11,244 nt of DNA, from the NCBI GenBank assembly GCA_001017865.1, contig LATQ01000255.1:1-11244 (forward strand). The letters run 5' to 3'. Positions within the stretch are counted from its first letter, which is position 1; each line of letters begins with the position of its first letter. The translations under genes were made by a program, and so were the position numbers. The DNA is from Rhodococcus sp. IITR03. GTDB taxonomy: Bacteria > Actinomycetota > Actinomycetes > Mycobacteriales > Mycobacteriaceae. Positions 6,280-11,244 of the stretch are shown here, in pieces. Under the pieces are notes generated by a model. The model saw nothing but the letters and a program-made list of their open reading frames with translations, ran no database searches and was not told where the DNA came from.

Positions 6280-7129
6280 TCAGCTTCCGGTGACGGAAGC
6301 GATGTTCGGAATCAGATCGAGTTCGGCGAGCGTGCCGAGGGGTTCGACGATGCTGCAGGTGCCAAACGACTCGAACATCGAGCGCCACTGCTCACCGTTG
6401 TGCCGGAAGCGCTGTGCGAGAAGATCTCCGTCACGCTCGGCGAGTGTTTCCGCGATCGCTGGCGCGTCGGCGCCGCGCAGTGCCTCACCAGCGGCGACGG
6501 CGATGTTCAGAAAGCCGTGGTGCACGAAACCTGTCGAGTCGTCCGTATAACGTACTGCGCGGTGCAGGCCTGCGGTCAATTTGAAAGGCCGCTGCGCAGC
6601 CACAGCAGCTGTGAGTACGTCCGCCAGGTCGTCGACAGTGGGGAACGCAGCAGCCACCAATCCGCCCGTACGCACCTTCAACCGCACATCCGTGCCTGCG
6701 AAGCGGTCGAGCATGCCGGCACGGATGTGCGCGACGGACAGTTCCACGTGGACGTCGAAGCGGTCGGTGAGCGCGGATCCGTCCGCAATGACGCGCGCCG
6801 GATAGACGTCGTTGGTCTTCAGTTCCAGGCCGGTGACCTGGATCCATGGTGCGATCCGGTCGGCGACAGCCAGTGCGGTGCCGAGGCTCCTGCCGGCACC
6901 ACTACGCCGACGCGTACAGGCTCGGTTCCTGCAGCCTCGACCATCGCTGCGGCATCGTCGAGTTTGTCGACCGGTAGAAGCAGTGGCCCGACAGTCCGAC
7001 CGAGGGGGTGATGCGGCGTGTGATGTGGTCGCGCACTGCACGGTCCAGGGGAGCGCGTCCCGGGGGGAAGATTGCGGCGTCGTCGAAGAATGCATCGAAG
7101 ACGCTCGGGAGAGACAGTGCATCAGACAT
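6280..7129 (-). CDS. Conserved protein of unknown function between hmgA and fahA (orfX)
   Basis: About 283 residues when joined, starting at ATG 7129 (GGTGG lies 7 nt upstream) and ending at TGA 6280. The start overlaps the hmgA stop by 8 nt, suggesting translational coupling. Two one-base losses are apparent, near 6987 (TPSVGLSG to PLLLPVDKLDD) and near 6889 (GVVVPAG to SLGTALAVADR). Visible conserved-looking segments are FFDDAAIFPPGRAPLDRAV (about residues 14-32), TGLELK (about 101-106), VRLKVRTGGLVAAAFP (mid), RPFKLTAGLHRAVRY and GFVHHGFLNIAVAAGEAL. The alternation of short hydrophobic strands and helices suggests an alpha/beta, perhaps TIM-barrel-like, fold with candidate active residues Lys, His and Arg in FKLTAGLHRAVR. 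I recall similar unannotated actinobacterial proteins but no assigned function. No signal peptide or membrane segment is seen. Its place in the operon points to homogentisate catabolism, possibly isomerisation of maleylacetoacetate; that role is inference. Confidence 0.8.
6283..6300 (-). other. Perfect hairpin at the orfX stop codon
   Basis: A 7-bp perfect stem with a 4-nt loop (GCTTCCG, TCAC, CGGAAGC on the minus strand) sits directly before the orfX TGA and 25 nt before the fahA start. It could slow ribosomes, protect mRNA ends or tune fahA expression, or be chance within coding sequence. Confidence 0.3.
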
Positions 7130-8323
7130 TTTCAAGCCACCGTCCTCCCGACCAGGACGACGCATAACGGCCGTCGTCCGAGGCGCGAGCGGCTTCGCCG
7201 AGCAGCAACGAACGGAAGGTGTCGACCATGATGCCGGTTTCGTCGAAGTAATCCTTGCCGAGACTGGCTTCGATCGCGCCCGGCTGCGGGCCGTGGGCGT
7301 GTCCACCGGGATGCAAAGAGACCGAGCCGATCCCGATTCCTGATCCCTTCCGGGCTTCGTAGTTCCCACCGACGTAGAACATGACCTCGTCGGAGTCGAC
7401 GTTCGAGTGGTAGTACGGCACCGGAATCGACAAGGGTGGTAGTCCACCTTGCGCGGTAGGAAGTTGCAGATCACGAAGTTGTGGCCTTCGAACACTTGGT
7501 GTACCGGTGGCGGCTGGTGCAACTTACCGGTGATCGGCATGAAGTCCTCGAGTGCAAAGACAAACGGGTACAGGCAGCCGTCCCAGCCCACCACGTCGAA
7601 GGGGTGGTTCGGCACGATGTGGACGGTGCCGGTGATTCCCGACGCTCCGCGGTGCTTGATGTAGACCTCGACGTCGGTCTCGTCGACGAGCAGCGGCTCG
7701 CCGGGGCCTCGCAGGTCGCGCTCGCAGTAGGGCGCGTGTTCGAGCAACTGGCCGGTGGACGAGAGGTACCGCTTCGGCGGACCAATGTGACTGTTGGCCT
7801 CGACCGCGAACAGTCGGAGCGGCTCCGAGCCCACGACCCGCCATCGGTGCGTTGTGGCCCGGGGAATCACGATGTACTGCTCGGCGCCGACTTCGAGGGC
7901 ACCGAAGACCGTTTCGACGATCGCCTCGCCGGACTCCACGTAGACACACTCGTCGCCGATGGCGTTGCGGTAGAGCGGCGAGTCGGCTCCGGCTACCACG
8001 TAGTACAGGCGGACGTCGTCGTTGCCGAGAAGCAGACGCCGACCGCGGACCGCATCGGTCGAGGCCACGTCGTCACCGACGAGCTCGTGCAGGCGTAGGT
8101 GACGAGGCATCAAAGGTTCGTTGGCCACCAGTGCGTGGTCGGGCAGCTCCCAGGTACGTGCGCCGATGATCGCCGACGGAATGTGGCGGTGATAGAGCAG
8201 CGAGGAATCAGAGGAGAACCCTTCTTCTCCCATGAGTTCCTCGTAGTGCAGCGCGCCGGTGTCGTCTCGCAGGACTGTGTGGCGATGGCGCGAGATGGTT
8301 CCGACGCTGCGGTAGTGGACCAC
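7122..8323 (-). CDS. hmgA: Homogentisate 1,2-dioxygenase, one apparent frameshift
   Basis: Fe(II)-dependent cytosolic enzyme that opens the ring of homogentisate to 4-maleylacetoacetate. Start is GTG 8323 with AAGGAG 5 nt upstream, giving VVHYRSVGTISRHRHTVLRD. About 400 residues when joined. Early segments LHYEELMGEEGFSSDSSLLY and HRHIPSAI are typical of bacterial HmgA. The cupin part includes YRNAIGDECVYVESGEA and YIVIPRATTHRW. Iron ligands by analogy with human HGD are His306 in PYYHSN, Glu313 in SDEVMF and His344 in HAHGPQPG, preceded by GGNYEARKGSG. The frame breaks near 7436 between KVDYHP and SIPVPYYHSN; one missing C in a short C run explains it. The gene heads the hmgA-orfX-fahA operon, and its TGA overlaps the orfX ATG. 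Confidence 0.95.
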
Positions 8324-8399
8324 GCTGGCTCCTTCTGGCGATGACGTGACGTTTCCTGCGTCCCAGGGACGAAGGACCCGGCGGGAATCCGCCGTAACG

Positions 8400-8416
8400 G
8401 TGACCACACTGGTGAC
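8400..8416. promoter_or_regulatory. Quasi-palindrome upstream of hmgA, candidate operator
   Basis: GTGACCA, CAC, TGGTGAC: 6 of 7 positions pair. The same segment also reads as a direct repeat of GGTGAC at 8399-8404 and 8411-8416, a 12-bp step. It lies about 77 bp upstream of the hmgA start. The cognate regulator is unknown. Confidence 0.35.
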
Positions 8417-8522
8417 GAGGAAGACGGTTCTCAAATGTAGATGGGCAGAGGTGGCGCTTCGTCGGATGCAGATTCCGTCCACGCCCCCGTGACACGCGTC
8501 GGGGTTGATCCGTCCTCTATCT

Positions 8523-8534
8523 GCGGATATCCGC
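8523..8534. promoter_or_regulatory. Perfect 12-bp palindrome in the divergent control region
   Basis: GCGGATATCCGC is fully self-complementary and lies near the middle of the 389-bp region. It may be a regulator site serving both directions; a chance palindrome in G/C-rich DNA is possible. Confidence 0.3.
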
Positions 8535-8597
8535 TCGACTGGGTGGAAGGTTGTCCGATTCGGAGCTTCGCAGGGGGCACAAACGCAGGCATCAAAC

Positions 8598-8619
8598 TGA
8601 AATGTTTTTGAAATGTTTT
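8598..8619 (+). repeat. Tandem 11-bp direct repeat upstream of the hydroxylase
   Basis: TGAAATGTTTT occurs twice head to tail without a gap. The 11-bp period is about one helical turn, so a protein could bind both copies on one face. The block is strikingly A/T-rich for this genome and lies about 95 bp before the hydroxylase start, where upstream promoter or activator elements are expected. Confidence 0.5.
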
Positions 8620-8712
8620 TCGTGTCAGACTTTGGTCCTGCCTGCTCGGTGACTTGGAGCACAACCGCATCTTTCGGCCGTGACGCCACCCCCAGAAAAG
8701 AGGTTCTTCCCC

Positions 8713-10475
<1,763 letters not shown>

Positions 10476-10491
10476 TCGAAAGGCCCCTCCC

Positions 10492-11244
10492 ATGTCCCTG
10501 ACTTCGGGCGGTTCGACCGCCGCAACGGATCCGCCGCGGATCGACGCCTTGACCACCGCAGCCGCCTGGAACGACTGCCCGTCGGATCCTGGCACTGGAA
10601 ACTGACCGCCCTGGTCGGCATCGGCGCCTTCTACGAATACTTCGAGGTGTTCCTCGGCGGCGTCCTCGCCGCCGTCCTTGGCCCCCTCTGGGAACTGAGC
10701 ACCTTCGAAAAAGCCAGCCTCATCGGCTCGGTGTTCCTCGGCATGTTCATCGGCGCCCTGACCCTCGGCCGCCTCGCCGACCGGGTCGGCCGCAAGAAGA
10801 TGTTCCTGATCAACCTGGGCATCTACCTGGTGTTCTCCCTGCTCGCCGCGTTCTCCCCCAACGTGTGGATCCTCATCGCGTGCCGCTTCATCGCCGGCGT
10901 CGGCGCCGGAGCCGAAGCCGCCCTGATCCCCCACCTACCTCGGCGAATTCATCCCCCCGCCACCGCCGCGGCCGCTACATCGGCTACGCGTTCACCCTCG
11001 CCTTCGTCGCCTACCCCCTCGTCGCCCTCGCCGGCGCACCCCTGGCGAAAACGCACTTCCTGATGGACGGCTGGCGCTGGCTGCTGATCATCGGTGCCAG
11101 CGGCATCATCGTGCTGCTGTGGATGCGCCGCAACCTGCCTGAATCGCCTCGCTGGCTGGTCTCGGTCGGCGCGCACCGCCGACGCCGACGCCGAACACGG
11201 CGGATTCGAGGACGACGTGCGCGGCCGCACCGGTGAAGACCTGC
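10492..11244 (+). CDS. MFS transporter, probable aromatic acid:H+ symporter (runs off right edge)
   Basis: Starts at ATG 10492 (GAAAGG 8 nt upstream), directly after the hydroxylase stop. The N-terminus is hydrophilic (MSLTSGGSTAATDPPRIDAL), then RLERLPVGSWHWKLTALVGI leads into the first membrane segment, GIGAFYEYFEVFLGGVLAAV. The MFS motif A is GRLADRVGRKKMFL, followed by IYLVFSLLAAFSPNVWILIA and CRFIAGVGAGAEAALIPTYL with GEFIPPRHRGRYIGY, then GWRWLLIIGASGIIVLLW and RNLPESPRWL. The pattern is that of metabolite:H+ symporters such as the AAHS group. Apparent indels lie near 10562 (one base missing), 10932 (one extra C in a C run), 10960 (one extra or two missing) and 11171 (one extra or two missing). 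Only about half of the protein is in the window. Uptake of the phenolic substrate of the neighbouring hydroxylase is inferred from synteny. Confidence 0.85.

Larger units (their letters stand above)
8324..8712. promoter_or_regulatory. Divergent control region between hmgA and the hydroxylase
   Basis: 389 bp with no supported gene; an open minus-strand frame reaches into it but has no coding character or start signal. It must hold promoters for both homogentisate operons. Three structures stand out and are listed separately: a quasi-palindrome at 8400-8416, a perfect palindrome at 8523-8534 and a tandem 11-bp repeat at 8598-8619. No confident -35/-10 pair was found on either strand. Confidence 0.6.

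Noticed and set aside
6902..8689. A 595-codon minus-strand open frame as one protein
   Set aside because: It fuses non-coding control-region DNA, most of hmgA, out-of-frame sequence after the break near 7436, and the first part of orfX. It is a product of the frame breaks, not a real fusion.

Overview
The window comes from a high-GC actinomycete, most likely Rhodococcus or a close relative. The signs are strong G/C bias at third codon positions, GTG starts, at least one promoter that looks leaderless, and an unfused hmgA/fahA arrangement. It reads as an aromatic-compound catabolism region. All assignments come from reading translations and recalling families; no database search was run.

Left part (1-2283): a divergent unit. 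On the minus strand an MBL-fold hydrolase is followed 21 nt later by a PheA/TfdB-type FAD monooxygenase that runs off the left edge. A MarR-type regulator is transcribed the other way. The roughly 100-bp gap holds a long imperfect palindrome (candidate MarR operator) and the motif TACAGT facing each way.

Middle (2284-5022): an IS1380-family insertion sequence (about 2429-4144) with imperfect terminal inverted repeats and a hairpin that hides the transposase ribosome binding site. To its right lie about 270 bp with no recognised gene but a perfect 16-bp palindrome, then what appears to be the 3' remnant of another FAD aromatic hydroxylase. An 11-bp perfect inverted repeat closes this section as a bidirectional terminator.

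Right part (5033-11244): a homogentisate module. On the minus strand hmgA, an unrecognised conserved protein (here called orfX) and fahA form a tight operon; hmgA and orfX overlap by 8 nt. Divergently, across a 389-bp control region, lie an FAD-dependent aromatic hydroxylase and an MFS transporter that runs off the right edge. The inferred logic is uptake of a phenolic acid, ring hydroxylation to homogentisate, cleavage by HmgA to maleylacetoacetate, isomerisation by an unknown enzyme, and hydrolysis by FahA to fumarate and acetoacetate. No glutathione- or mycothiol-type maleylacetoacetate isomerase is recognisable, so orfX, lodged between hmgA and fahA, is the most interesting candidate here.

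Caveat: nearly every gene is interrupted by one or more apparent single-base indels, mostly one missing base in a G/C run, although the protein continues cleanly in the next frame. Spread over housekeeping-like and mobile genes alike, this looks more like sequencing error than decay. Gene spans below join the frames.
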